Source: JAMXLG01 sp963765935
Lineage (GTDB): Bacteria > Vulcanimicrobiota > Vulcanimicrobiia > Vulcanimicrobiales > Vulcanimicrobiaceae
Assembly: GCA_963765935.1 (NCBI GenBank)
Contig: CAVXXX010000001.1
Coordinates: 1,984,001 to 2,048,000 of the forward strand
Direction of reading: 5' to 3'
DNA: 64,000 nucleotides
The position numbers and the translations under genes were made by a program. Position 1 is the stretch's first letter, and each line of letters starts with the position of its first letter. The notes below the pieces were generated by a model. It did not search any database. It saw only the letters and a list, made by a program, of their open reading frames with translations, and had not been told where the DNA came from. Positions 25,773 through 33,992 of this stretch are shown here, one piece after another.

Positions 25773-26489
25773 ATGATCAACGCCCACGCGCTCGTCAGCG
25801 TTCCACAGCACGTTGCCATCATTATGGATGGCAATCGGCGTTGGGCAAAAGAGCGTGGCTTGCCGATTGCCGAAGGGTATCGCCGCGGTGTCAGCGCGCT
25901 GCGCGGCGCCGTGCGGGCCGCAGCATCCGCGGGCGTCGGCCGACTGACGGTGTATGGATTCTCGACGGAAAACTGGCGGCGTGAATCGGGCGAGGTCAAT
26001 TTGCTCATGCAGCTCTACGCTGCATGCGCGCAATCAGAGAAGTCCGATCTCATCCGGCAAGGCGTGCGCGTCGAGATTATCGGCGACCTGGACGCGTTTG
26101 CATTTCCCGCCCGCTCCGCATTGCGCGATCTTGTTGAATCGACGAAAGGCGGGACGCGCATCACACTCGCGCTCGCACTCAATTACAGCGGGCGTGGCGA
26201 AATCATACGCGCCGTACAATCTATCGCGCGCGACGTCGCTGCACGTCGCATCTCGCCGGATGCTATCGACGAATCGACACTGCGCGCGCGCATGTACGCG
26301 CCGCATGCCGCCGATCCCGATCTCTTGATTCGAACCGGCGCAGAATTCCGCGTCTCCAACTTCCTCTTGTATCAACTGGCGTACACCGAACTTTTGACGC
26401 TGCCGGTGATGTGGCCCGATTTCGACGAAGCACAATTCACCGCAGCCGTGCGCGAATACGGCGACCGCCAACGCCGCTTCGGCGCCTAA
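25773..26489 (+). CDS. uppS: Isoprenyl transferase (undecaprenyl diphosphate synthase family)
   Basis: This enzyme adds isopentenyl units in cis to make the C55 lipid carrier for peptidoglycan and surface sugars. It has 238 residues with all family blocks: HVAIIMDGNRRWAKERGLP (catalytic aspartate), GYRRG, LTVYGFSTENWRR, RVEIIGDL, LALNYSGRGEI and DLLIRTGAEFRVSNFLLYQ with YTELLTLPVMWPDF. There is no classical ribosome-binding site; the -10-like hexamer 7 nt before the ATG suggests a leaderless mRNA. Confidence 0.93.
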   Translation: MINAHALVSVPQHVAIIMDGNRRWAKERGLPIAEGYRRGVSALRGAVRAAASAGVGRLTVYGFSTENWRRESGEVNLLMQLYAACAQSEKSDLIRQGVRVEIIGDLDAFAFPARSALRDLVESTKGGTRITLALALNYSGRGEIIRAVQSIARDVAARRISPDAIDESTLRARMYAPHAADPDLLIRTGAEFRVSNFLLYQLAYTELLTLPVMWPDFDEAQFTAAVREYGDRQRRFGA

Positions 26490-26499
26490 GCTCTCCGGA

Positions 26500-27867
26500 T
26501 TATTGGTTGATGGCGGCGTCGCGGCCGGCGTAAAGTAGGCGCCCGAGCGTGCTAACCAGTGTTGCGCTATTCGTAAGCTGATCTTCGAGCGGTACGAGGG
26601 TCGGTGTCGGCGTGCGTCGTTGGAACGGGAGAACGACGCCTTCGCGAATGAACGGCGTTGTTTCGTATCCCGCGAGCGTGCGGAAGATCAGTTCCGCGTA
26701 GAGCGCATTTGCCCAGCCGAATTCTTGACGCGTGAATTTCCAATACCCGCCGGGGTAAAAACTTTCGTGAATCAATCCTTGTTCGCTATCCGTTTCCGCG
26801 AGCGTCGTAATCAGATCTTCAACCGTCTCGCGATTGGTGTCCGTCAACGCTTCGCCGATGATGCCGAGCGGCCACACGAACCCGTACGGTGTATGGGGGC
26901 TTCCCAATCCTTCGCCGTAGCGCCCGCGAAAGTACCACGGATTGCGCGAGCTGAGCGTGAAGCGGCGCGTGTCGCGATAGACCGGGTAGTACCGCGACGA
27001 CCAATCGATGTACGGAAGCGTGGTGAGGTTGGGAATATTTGCATCATCCATCACGTTGTAGCGGCCATAGCCGTCCGTTTCGTACGCATAGATCCACGTG
27101 CGGCTCGGCTCATCGAATATCACGCCGTACGTCTGAATTCCGTGCATCACGGATTGCTCCAGCGCGAGCGCTTTTTGCGCGAGCTGTTGATCGCCATACC
27201 CGGAGAGCGCGAGTTGACGAACTTCGCGTAGCGCGACGACCGCGATCATATTCTGCGGAAGGTTGAACCGGTATTGCACCGGATCGTCGGACGGACGAAA
27301 CGCGCACCAAATGAGACCCGTGCTTTCATTGTAACGGTCGTCGGTGTAGGTGCGTTGCCGATACTTGTACGTGCTGCAGCGCGAATGATGCTGTTCGCAA
27401 CCGAAGGTGTAGACGACCCGGCTGAGCGCAACGTGAAGGTCCGGCGTGAAAATCGAACGATCGCCCGTTTGTTCCAGGTACACGAACGCGAGCATGACGG
27501 GCCATGCAATGGAATCGACCTCCCACTTCCGTTCCCACGCCGTGTAGTCGGCGCGGAACGCATTTGCATACGGATCGAGACTGATGGCGCGCGCGTCACG
27601 TTCGATGACGCCGGTAAACCGACGGCGTAACACCGGATATGCGGTCTGGAAACGAACGTATGGAATGGTTTGCGCGGCGGAATCGCGCAGCCACATCGCC
27701 GGAATGTCGCCGGTTTGAACGTACGTCGTTGCATCGTCTTCCGGGAAGAAGTCGCGAAAGAGCGTATGAAAGAGCGACTCTGCCTGAATCGTACGCGAGC
27801 GTTGGCCGGTCAGCGGCACGATCAGACTCTGCGCGAGGAGTACCATCGCGAGGGTGATTTTGAGCAC
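26500..27867 (-). CDS. GH125 exo-alpha-mannosidase, exported
   Basis: This 455-residue protein begins with a signal peptide (LKITLAMVLLAQSLIVPLTG). The body has the GH125 signature TGDIPAMWLRDSAAQTIPYV and YNESTGLIWCAFRPSDD, MDDANIPNLTTLPYIDW and SPHTPYGFVWPLGI, ending in HESFYPGGYWKFTRQEFGWANA. Known GH125 enzymes are metal-independent alpha-1,6-mannosidases acting on N-glycan-like or yeast mannan fragments. It is convergent with uppS (10 bp apart) and follows the serine-hydrolase gene on the same strand by 9 bp. A GH38 mannosidase is encoded at 53284. Confidence 0.88.
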   Translation of the reverse strand: MLKITLAMVLLAQSLIVPLTGQRSRTIQAESLFHTLFRDFFPEDDATTYVQTGDIPAMWLRDSAAQTIPYVRFQTAYPVLRRRFTGVIERDARAISLDPYANAFRADYTAWERKWEVDSIAWPVMLAFVYLEQTGDRSIFTPDLHVALSRVVYTFGCEQHHSRCSTYKYRQRTYTDDRYNESTGLIWCAFRPSDDPVQYRFNLPQNMIAVVALREVRQLALSGYGDQQLAQKALALEQSVMHGIQTYGVIFDEPSRTWIYAYETDGYGRYNVMDDANIPNLTTLPYIDWSSRYYPVYRDTRRFTLSSRNPWYFRGRYGEGLGSPHTPYGFVWPLGIIGEALTDTNRETVEDLITTLAETDSEQGLIHESFYPGGYWKFTRQEFGWANALYAELIFRTLAGYETTPFIREGVVLPFQRRTPTPTLVPLEDQLTNSATLVSTLGRLLYAGRDAAINQ

Positions 27868-27876
27868 GAACGAGTC

Positions 27877-29097
27877 TCAGTCGTCGTCCGTCGCAATCGC
27901 GAGGGTGTCGATCTTTCCGTCCGGTGCGTAGCTCAGCGTCATCCAGAACTGCTTGTACCCGAAACTCAAACGGTATTTCTCGAACGCGGTCTCGCCTACC
28001 GTGCTGCGGTCGATGAATTCCACAAGCGTGAGATCGCCGAGCGATGCGAAGAGTTGCCGGCCTTCGAGGACTTGCTGCTGCGTGAGCGTCTTGTTGAGCG
28101 ACGGCGTGAAATGCGTGCGGTCCAGCACGCCGCGTTGCAATTCGTGCACGATTTCCGTGACGTCGTGGGTCACCGCGGGATTTTCGTTTTGCGCGGGATG
28201 ATCGAAGTCGGCGACCAGCGTGCCGTCGCGCGGAGGCTCCAGCACTTCCGCGACGGTTTTTGTAATGGGAAGCAGGTACGCGTTCGTCGCGTTTACCAGC
28301 ACCGCTATTTCGAGCCCATCGCCGAGAACGAGCGCGTCGTCGGCGCTGAATCCGTCGACATAGCCCGGGTGCTCGGCCGTTTTCCATCCGTACCAATCGC
28401 GGATGTAAAAGCCGTACCCGTAGTGCGTTCGCTCTCCGCTCGCAAGCGTCTGCGATGTCGTCATTGCTTCGAAGTCGCCGCCGGAAACGACGCGGCCGTT
28501 GCGCAACGCTTCGAGCCACGTAAGAATGTCGCGCGCGTTCGATGACATGCCGGCCGACGAATCGGGCACAGCGAGCGATGTGGAGCGAAGGCCGAGCGGA
28601 TTGATAATATTTGCTTGTAAAAGCGACGCATATGCGGCGTGCGTCGTTGATTCCAATAGGGTTCCGAGAAGAAAGTAATTCGTGTTGCTGTATTCGAACT
28701 GTGTGCCGGGTTCGAATACCGGCTGTGACTGCAGCGCTGCCTCGATCGTCGTTCCGTCGCTGTAGGTCGGTAAACCGCTTGTCTGCGCGAGCAATTCCCC
28801 GACGGTGACCCCGTGTGTCATCGTAGACATCGACAGCGTGCCGCGTTCGATCTGTTGCAACACGAGCGCGGCCGTAAACTGCTTCGTCAGCGAGCCGATG
28901 CGGTAGACGCTGTCGCCGTTCGCGGTGCCGTAGCCGCGTAAGAGCAGCACGTTGCCCTTGCGCGCGACCCCGATCGAGAGCCCGGGAATATGATCCGCCG
29001 CCATCACTTGCGCGACCGCGGCATCGATTTTCTGCGATTGTGCGGGTGTGAGCGCGAGCGATGCGGCCAGCAGCGCACCGGCCAGCATGCCCCTCAT
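27877..29097 (-). CDS. Secreted serine hydrolase, class C beta-lactamase-like
   Basis: This 406-residue exported protein has a signal peptide (RGMLAGALLAASLALTPA). The penicillin-recognising fold is complete: catalytic SLTK in VYRIGSLTKQFTAALV, the YSN motif in FEYSNTNYFLLG and the HxG motif in EHPGYVDGFS. A C-terminal beta-rich domain of about 100 residues follows (from about 300). Such proteins are peptidases or esterases of the cell envelope more often than true beta-lactamases. The frame is open for 100 codons further upstream but without export signal; the ATG at 29097 is therefore chosen. Confidence 0.85.
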   Translation of the reverse strand: MRGMLAGALLAASLALTPAQSQKIDAAVAQVMAADHIPGLSIGVARKGNVLLLRGYGTANGDSVYRIGSLTKQFTAALVLQQIERGTLSMSTMTHGVTVGELLAQTSGLPTYSDGTTIEAALQSQPVFEPGTQFEYSNTNYFLLGTLLESTTHAAYASLLQANIINPLGLRSTSLAVPDSSAGMSSNARDILTWLEALRNGRVVSGGDFEAMTTSQTLASGERTHYGYGFYIRDWYGWKTAEHPGYVDGFSADDALVLGDGLEIAVLVNATNAYLLPITKTVAEVLEPPRDGTLVADFDHPAQNENPAVTHDVTEIVHELQRGVLDRTHFTPSLNKTLTQQQVLEGRQLFASLGDLTLVEFIDRSTVGETAFEKYRLSFGYKQFWMTLSYAPDGKIDTLAIATDDD

Positions 29098-29148
29098 TTC
29101 CACGTCTGCGGGTGAAACCCAGTGACGGGCCTCGAACGTATATCGGGC

Positions 29149-29835
29149 ATGAGTATCATCGGAGCGATCTTTGCCACTGCCCTCGCCGGTGCGCCGGTCA
29201 ATGCGGCTTCGAACATCATCATTACGACGACCGCCGCGAACGAGTGGGTTGGTTCGACCGTCGACGTCGAGGCCTGGAATAAGCCCGACGTCAGCATCGA
29301 TCAAGGGGTGAGCGGCGGAAACGGGAGCGACGTTCGCGCCGATATCTCGCATAAGGGAACGTCGCTGACGGTAACGGCAGTTTATACCGGACCGAAGAAG
29401 ACGTATTTCTTCGGATTGATTCATTCGAGCTCGGGCGAGTCATTTCACTGGACCGTCCACGTTCCGGCAACCCGTGCCCTTGAAGTAGATGTTGCGAACG
29501 GACGCATCGCGGTTTCGAACGTTACGGCACCGCTCGTTGCGTCGACGAGCAACGGAACCATTAAAATCGAGGGTGCCGGCCCCGTAGTGGACGCCCACAC
29601 GTCGAACGGATCGATCGACGCGACGATCGCGACGCTCGCCGGCGGGCCGCCGCGCGTCACGCTTCGCAGCAGCAATGGGCGCATCGCCTTACACGTTCCG
29701 CGCGGCTTTACGACCCACGTCGACGCGAATACATCGAACGGTCACATCGATAATCCGCTCAGTGGCGGCGGAGGCCCGGGCACGGCGAGCGCGCGTACCT
29801 CGAACGGAAGCATCGAGATTACGGTCGGTTCCTAA
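29149..29835 (+). CDS. Exported beta-rich protein, DUF4097-like repeats
   Basis: This 228-residue protein has a signal peptide (SIIGAIFATALAGAPVNA). The rest is a regular series of short strands with a repeated phrase of the type TSNGxIxx: VANGRIAVSNV, STSNGTIKIEG, HTSNGSIDATI, RSSNGRIALHV, NTSNGHIDN and RTSNGSIEITV. This is the pattern of DUF4097 (adhesin-like, stacked beta-coil) domains. Function is unknown. A GTG 27 bp upstream is an alternative start but would weaken the signal peptide. Confidence 0.75.
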   Translation: MSIIGAIFATALAGAPVNAASNIIITTTAANEWVGSTVDVEAWNKPDVSIDQGVSGGNGSDVRADISHKGTSLTVTAVYTGPKKTYFFGLIHSSSGESFHWTVHVPATRALEVDVANGRIAVSNVTAPLVASTSNGTIKIEGAGPVVDAHTSNGSIDATIATLAGGPPRVTLRSSNGRIALHVPRGFTTHVDANTSNGHIDNPLSGGGGPGTASARTSNGSIEITVGS

Positions 29836-29878
29836 ACGGGAGGGGCGTTTCGTCGAAGGCCACAATCCAACGGTTACT

Positions 29879-30859
29879 TTGGCGACTCTGAGTATCGACG
29901 CGCTCCTGCGCGACTTCAATGACGGGCGGCCGCGAGGACTCGCGCGTGCAATTTCGTGGGCGGAAAGCGGCCGGGGAGCGGAGCTCGTCCGGCGTCTCTA
30001 TCCGCGTACCGGCCGCGCGCTCACGATCGGATTGACCGGGCCGCCGGGCGTTGGAAAGTCGACGCTTTCTTCGGCGCTCGTCCGCAAGGCGCGTTCGCTC
30101 GGGAAAACGGTCGGTGTCGTTTCCGTCGATCCGAGTTCACCGTTTTCGCACGGTGCATTGCTCGGCGACCGCATTCGGCTCATCGAGCACTTCGTCGATC
30201 CGAATGTATTCATTCGCTCGATGGCGAGTCGCGGGCACTTGGGCGGTCTGGCGGGCGCGAGTGCAGACGCGGTGTCGTTGATGGACGCGTTCGGTCTCGA
30301 TGTCGTTCTCATTGAAACCGTCGGCGTCGGTCAAAGCGAAATTGAAATTGCGGAGCTCGCGCAAACGACGCTCGTAGCGTTACAACCGGGAAGCGGCGAT
30401 TCGATTCAAGTGCTCAAGGCAGGCATCATGGAGATCGCCGACATCTTTGTCGTGAACAAATCGGATCACCCGATGGCCAATCAAATGCGGCGCGAAATCC
30501 GCGGCATGATGGAGATGCTGCAATTTACCGGATGGGTTCCGGAACTCGTGATGACGCAAGCGCTCTCGGGTGAAGGGATTGACGATTTGTGGAAAGCGAT
30601 TGAAGCGCACGTCGCGTACTTAAACGAAACGGGCGAAATCGAAACGAAACGGCGCGAAGCCTTCACGCATCAAGTCCGTCAACTTGCGCTCGGACGTCTG
30701 CAAAAACGTTTGCAGCACGAGCTGCACGACGTACGAATCGACCTCGATCCCTACGCGGCAGCGGACGTCGTACTGGGCCGCTTCAACGCGACGGGCGAGT
30801 CGATCGAAGAAGAAGAGCCGGCAATTCGGCCGCGTGCGGTCGTGAAGGGACTGACGTAA
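29879..30859 (+). CDS. meaB: Methylmalonyl-CoA mutase-associated GTPase MeaB
   Basis: MeaB is a G3E GTPase that loads and protects the adenosylcobalamin of methylmalonyl-CoA mutase. The protein has 326 residues from the TTG at 29879, the usual length. The P-loop is GLTGPPGVGKSTL; VVSVDPSSPFSHGALLGDRIR and SMASRGHLGGLAGA are family blocks. The switch-region ETVGVGQSE and the guanine motif NKSD are also present. No ATG lies near this point and no ideal ribosome site precedes the TTG, so the start is the weakest part of the call. It is two genes upstream of the mutase subunits. Confidence 0.92.
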   Translation: MATLSIDALLRDFNDGRPRGLARAISWAESGRGAELVRRLYPRTGRALTIGLTGPPGVGKSTLSSALVRKARSLGKTVGVVSVDPSSPFSHGALLGDRIRLIEHFVDPNVFIRSMASRGHLGGLAGASADAVSLMDAFGLDVVLIETVGVGQSEIEIAELAQTTLVALQPGSGDSIQVLKAGIMEIADIFVVNKSDHPMANQMRREIRGMMEMLQFTGWVPELVMTQALSGEGIDDLWKAIEAHVAYLNETGEIETKRREAFTHQVRQLALGRLQKRLQHELHDVRIDLDPYAAADVVLGRFNATGESIEEEEPAIRPRAVVKGLT

Positions 30860-30860
30860 C

Positions 30861-31673
30861 CTGTTCGCGCTCACATTCGCCGCGGTTCTCCTAGCGCAAA
30901 CCGTATCGCCGTCGCCCCAGCCGACGCTCGCACCGAACGACATTCTATTCCGCGCGCTCGGCCGTTTGCGATCGTACGGAACACCACCATATGTCGTCTA
31001 TGTGACCGAAGAAAACGGCGACTATCGCCGGGTTGCTTTTCGCGGCGCCGATGAAATGATGAACGACGTGGCGCTGCCTACGGGTGTGAATCTTCCCGAC
31101 GCGCGAATTTATCGCGCGTTCGTCGGGCCGCTGTCGCGCTCGGTCCACGAGGCGATCGCGACGCCCTCGGCGGCCGGGAGGAGCGCGCCCCCGGCTAACG
31201 ATCTCGAGACGACGCTCAAGACCATCGCCGTCGTTTCTTCCCGCGGCCATCTTTATGATGTGAAGTTGTTAGGCGTCGAGACTGTTGAGGCGCACAGCGT
31301 CTATCACATCGCGTTACATCCGCGGCGCGATCCCGATCAGAATCAGATCCGCGATTTATGGATCGATACGTCGACGTACGATGTATGGCGCGCCGACTAC
31401 GTTCAGCCGCCCGACGTTCAAATTGTCGGTGGCGAAGCTGACCTCACCGTCGATTTTATAACGGTTGGAAACTACCGAATCGCCGCGAGCTGGACGGCGG
31501 TCTACCTTGCGCCCGGAATGCGTACCGGCGTCTATCGGCAACTGCGCGTCGTAAAAATGGCGTTTCCGGGTACCTTGCCGGACTGGCTGTTCGATGAACC
31601 ATCATACGCGAAGCGGGTCCGGCAACACGAACCCGACTATCTCGGCGACATCTTTAGTAAGCCCCCTTCCTAG
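30861..31673 (+). CDS. Secreted protein of unknown function between meaB and mutase
   Basis: The obvious start (TTG 30966) would give 235 residues without export signal. The frame is open back to the meaB stop, and the extension reads as a signal peptide (LFALTFAAVLLAQTVSPSP), so translation probably starts at the CTG 30861, 10 nt after AAGGGA and 1 nt after the meaB stop. The full protein has 270 residues, rich in strands, with a segment (YHIALHPRRDPDQNQIRDLW, then IDTSTYDVWRADY) similar in type to LolA-fold lipoprotein carriers. It has no recognised role in propionate metabolism. Confidence 0.6.
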   Translation: MFALTFAAVLLAQTVSPSPQPTLAPNDILFRALGRLRSYGTPPYVVYVTEENGDYRRVAFRGADEMMNDVALPTGVNLPDARIYRAFVGPLSRSVHEAIATPSAAGRSAPPANDLETTLKTIAVVSSRGHLYDVKLLGVETVEAHSVYHIALHPRRDPDQNQIRDLWIDTSTYDVWRADYVQPPDVQIVGGEADLTVDFITVGNYRIAASWTAVYLAPGMRTGVYRQLRVVKMAFPGTLPDWLFDEPSYAKRVRQHEPDYLGDIFSKPPS

Positions 31674-31800
31674 AGGAGGCGACGAGGAAGCGATAGCCGG
31701 TCCTCTCCCGGCGTTTGGTCCCGACCTCTTCACTTGCGGGGTGGCTACAGGTTTGGGAGAATAGGGCTTCCGACAACCCTATATAAGAGGAAGTTCCAGC

Positions 31801-33453
31801 TTGGCTAAGATGATCGACCGCCCCAATGGATCCGGGGCGAAGACGGCGCCGGGGTATTTGCGGACGGGACCGGGTTCCGGGGCCGTCGACCGCACGATTT
31901 CCGATGTGCCGCTCGAGACGGTCTACGAGCCCGAAGACGTTGCGCACACCAATCCGCCGCCGGGTGAATATCCGTACACCCGCGGCATTCACAAAAACGG
32001 CTACCGCGATCGTCTGTGGACGATGCGTCAATTCGCGGGCTTCGGCAACGCCAAGCAGACCAACGAGCGCTATCACTTCCTGCTCTCACAGGGCCAGCAC
32101 GGACTCTCCGTAGCGTTCGATATGCCGACGCTGATGGGCTACGATTCCGACGCACCGCAAGCCCGCGGCGAAGTCGGCAAGTGCGGCGTCGCGATCGACT
32201 CGCTGCGCGACATGGAGCAGCTTTTTGACGGCATCGACATGGGCGACATCACGACGTCGATGACAATCAACGGTCCTGCAGCAATCGCCGTCGCGCAATA
32301 TATCGCAGCGGCAGAAAAGAAGGGCATTCCGCGCACGGCGCTCGGCGGCACGATCCAAGCGGATATTCTCAAAGAATACATCGCGCAGAAAGAATGGATC
32401 TTTCCGCCGCGGCCGCACATGCGCGTGATCGTCGATATGATTGAATTCTGCACGGCGGAAATGCCGAAGTGGAATACGATCTCGATCTCCGGCTATCACA
32501 TTCGCGAGGCGGGTTCGACGGCGGCGCAAGAACTTGCGTTTACGCTTGCCGACGGCTTTGCCTATGTCGAAGCGGCGATGGCGCGCGGACTCGACGTCGA
32601 CTCCTTTGCGCCGCGTCTGTCGTTCTTCTTCAATTCGCACATCGACTTTTTCGAAGAGATCGCCAAGTTCCGCGCTGCGCGCCGAATCTATGCCAAGCGC
32701 ATGCGCGAACGGTACGGCGCGAAAAATCCGAAGTCGTGGCAGTTGCGCTTCCATACGCAAACCGCGGGTTGCAGCGCAACGGCGCAGCAGCCGGAGAACA
32801 ACATCGTACGCGTCGCGTACGAGGCGATGGCGGCGGTGCTGGGCGGTACCCAATCGCTGCACACGAACTCCATGGACGAAGTGCTTGCACTGCCGACCGA
32901 AAAATCGGTTGAAATCGCGCTGCGCACGCAGCAAGTGCTGGCGTACGAAACCAACGTCACGAACGTCGTCGATCCGCTCGGCGGATCGTACTTCGTCGAA
33001 GCGCTCACGGACGAGATGGAGCGCCAAGCCGACGCGTACTTCCAGCAGATCGAAGAGTACGGCGGCGTCATCGAAGCCATTGAAGCGGGCTTCTTCCAAA
33101 AAGAAATCGCCGAGGCGAGCTATCGCTATCAGCGTTCGATCGAAACGAAAGATCGCATCATCGTCGGCGTGAATTACTTCGAGCGCGAGGAAGACCGCCT
33201 GGGCCTCGACCTGCTCAAGATCACCGAAGAAGTTGCGCAAGGCCAGTCTCGCGGGCTCCAAGAGCTGCGTGCGGTCCGTGACAACGGCAAGGTTCAACAG
33301 ACGTTGGATCGCCTGCAAACGGCTTGCCGCGACGAACGCGATAATCTGATGCCGCATCTTATTGATTGCGTAAACGCGTACTGTACCGAAGGCGAGATCG
33401 TCGAAGCGATGGTCGCGGTCTACGGCCGATATACGGAGCGCTCCGTGTTCTAA
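31801..33453 (+). CDS. Methylmalonyl-CoA mutase, large (catalytic) subunit
   Basis: This 550-residue TIM-barrel subunit interconverts methylmalonyl-CoA and succinyl-CoA with the small cobalamin subunit encoded just downstream. Signatures are YPYTRGIHKNGYRDRLWTMR, GLSVAFDMPTLMGYDSD, ISISGYHIREAGSTAAQELA, RFHTQTAGCSATAQQPENN and LHTNSMDEVLALPTE. It lacks a B12-binding domain, as in split mutases. The start is the TTG 31801, 7 nt after AGAGGAAG. The 127-bp upstream gap has a 6-bp hairpin (ATAGGG/CCCTAT) but no riboswitch I can recognise. Confidence 0.94.
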   Translation: MAKMIDRPNGSGAKTAPGYLRTGPGSGAVDRTISDVPLETVYEPEDVAHTNPPPGEYPYTRGIHKNGYRDRLWTMRQFAGFGNAKQTNERYHFLLSQGQHGLSVAFDMPTLMGYDSDAPQARGEVGKCGVAIDSLRDMEQLFDGIDMGDITTSMTINGPAAIAVAQYIAAAEKKGIPRTALGGTIQADILKEYIAQKEWIFPPRPHMRVIVDMIEFCTAEMPKWNTISISGYHIREAGSTAAQELAFTLADGFAYVEAAMARGLDVDSFAPRLSFFFNSHIDFFEEIAKFRAARRIYAKRMRERYGAKNPKSWQLRFHTQTAGCSATAQQPENNIVRVAYEAMAAVLGGTQSLHTNSMDEVLALPTEKSVEIALRTQQVLAYETNVTNVVDPLGGSYFVEALTDEMERQADAYFQQIEEYGGVIEAIEAGFFQKEIAEASYRYQRSIETKDRIIVGVNYFEREEDRLGLDLLKITEEVAQGQSRGLQELRAVRDNGKVQQTLDRLQTACRDERDNLMPHLIDCVNAYCTEGEIVEAMVAVYGRYTERSVF

Positions 33454-33602
33454 TGCACATCAAGAACGAATTCGACCGGCATCGCGTGCGGCGCACGCTT
33501 GCCGAGGTCAAGCGCAAGTTTGAAGAAGCGCTGCGCCTGGCCCAGGAACTTCAACATAAAGGAATCTATGGCCAACCGACCACTACGCATCGTCATCGCT
33601 AA
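33453..33602 (+). CDS. Small helical ORF between mutase subunits
   Basis: A 49-codon ORF starts with an ATG that overlaps the stop of the large subunit (TAATG) and runs into the start of the small subunit by 35 bp in another frame. The product is basic and predicted helical (HIKNEFDRHRVRRTLAEVKR, then KFEEALRLAQELQHKG). No ribosome site is seen, so it would depend on coupling from the large subunit. It could be a linker or assembly peptide, a leader that couples the subunits, or chance. Confidence 0.4.
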   Translation: MHIKNEFDRHRVRRTLAEVKRKFEEALRLAQELQHKGIYGQPTTTHRHR

Positions 33603-33984
33603 AGCCGGCCTCGACGGTCACGATCGAGGCGCAAAAGTTATTGCTCGAGCGCTGCGCGATGCGGGGATGGAAGTGATCTACACCGGCCTCTTTCAGACGC
33701 CGGAGCAGATCGTGCAAACGGCGATTCAAGAAGACGCCGACGGAATCGGTCTTTCGATTCTCTCCGGCGCGCACATGACGCTCTTCCCGCTCGTGTTGGA
33801 ACAACTCAAGGCACAAGGCGCCGAAGACGTCGTGTTTTTCGGTGGAGGAACGATTCCGCCTGAAGATGCTGACGAACTGCGCAAGCTCGGCGTCAAAGCG
33901 GTGTTCACGCCCGGCGCGCCACTCCAAGAGATCATCGATTTCGTTGAAGCGGAGTGCGGCAAGCGACGCGAGCTAGTCGGTTAA
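33568..33984 (+). CDS. Methylmalonyl-CoA mutase, small cobalamin-binding subunit
   Basis: This 138-residue Rossmann-type B12 domain has the DxHxxG motif (AKAGLDGHDRGAKVIARAL) that supplies the histidine to cobalt. ADGIGLSILSGAHM and VVFFGGGTIPPEDAD are the later family blocks. The ATG at 33568 has AAAGGA in front; an upstream in-frame start would only add unrelated residues. It forms a heterodimer with the large subunit in known split mutases. The next gene, gltX, starts 8 bp after its stop. Confidence 0.93.
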   Translation: MANRPLRIVIAKAGLDGHDRGAKVIARALRDAGMEVIYTGLFQTPEQIVQTAIQEDADGIGLSILSGAHMTLFPLVLEQLKAQGAEDVVFFGGGTIPPEDADELRKLGVKAVFTPGAPLQEIIDFVEAECGKRRELVG

Positions 33985-33992
33985 CCGCGATC

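Noticed and set aside
24529..25776. A 415-codon open frame antisense to tricorn protease
   Set aside because: It has no domain and lies over the beta-propeller part of a clear tricorn gene.
31674..31800. Possible cobalamin riboswitch before the mutase genes
   Set aside because: No B12-box-like sequence or the expected multi-helix arrangement was found; only a 6-bp hairpin is visible, and the region is short for this class.
32086..33357. A 423-codon open frame antisense to the mutase large subunit
   Set aside because: The plus-strand mutase is intact and conserved; the antisense product has no recognisable motif.
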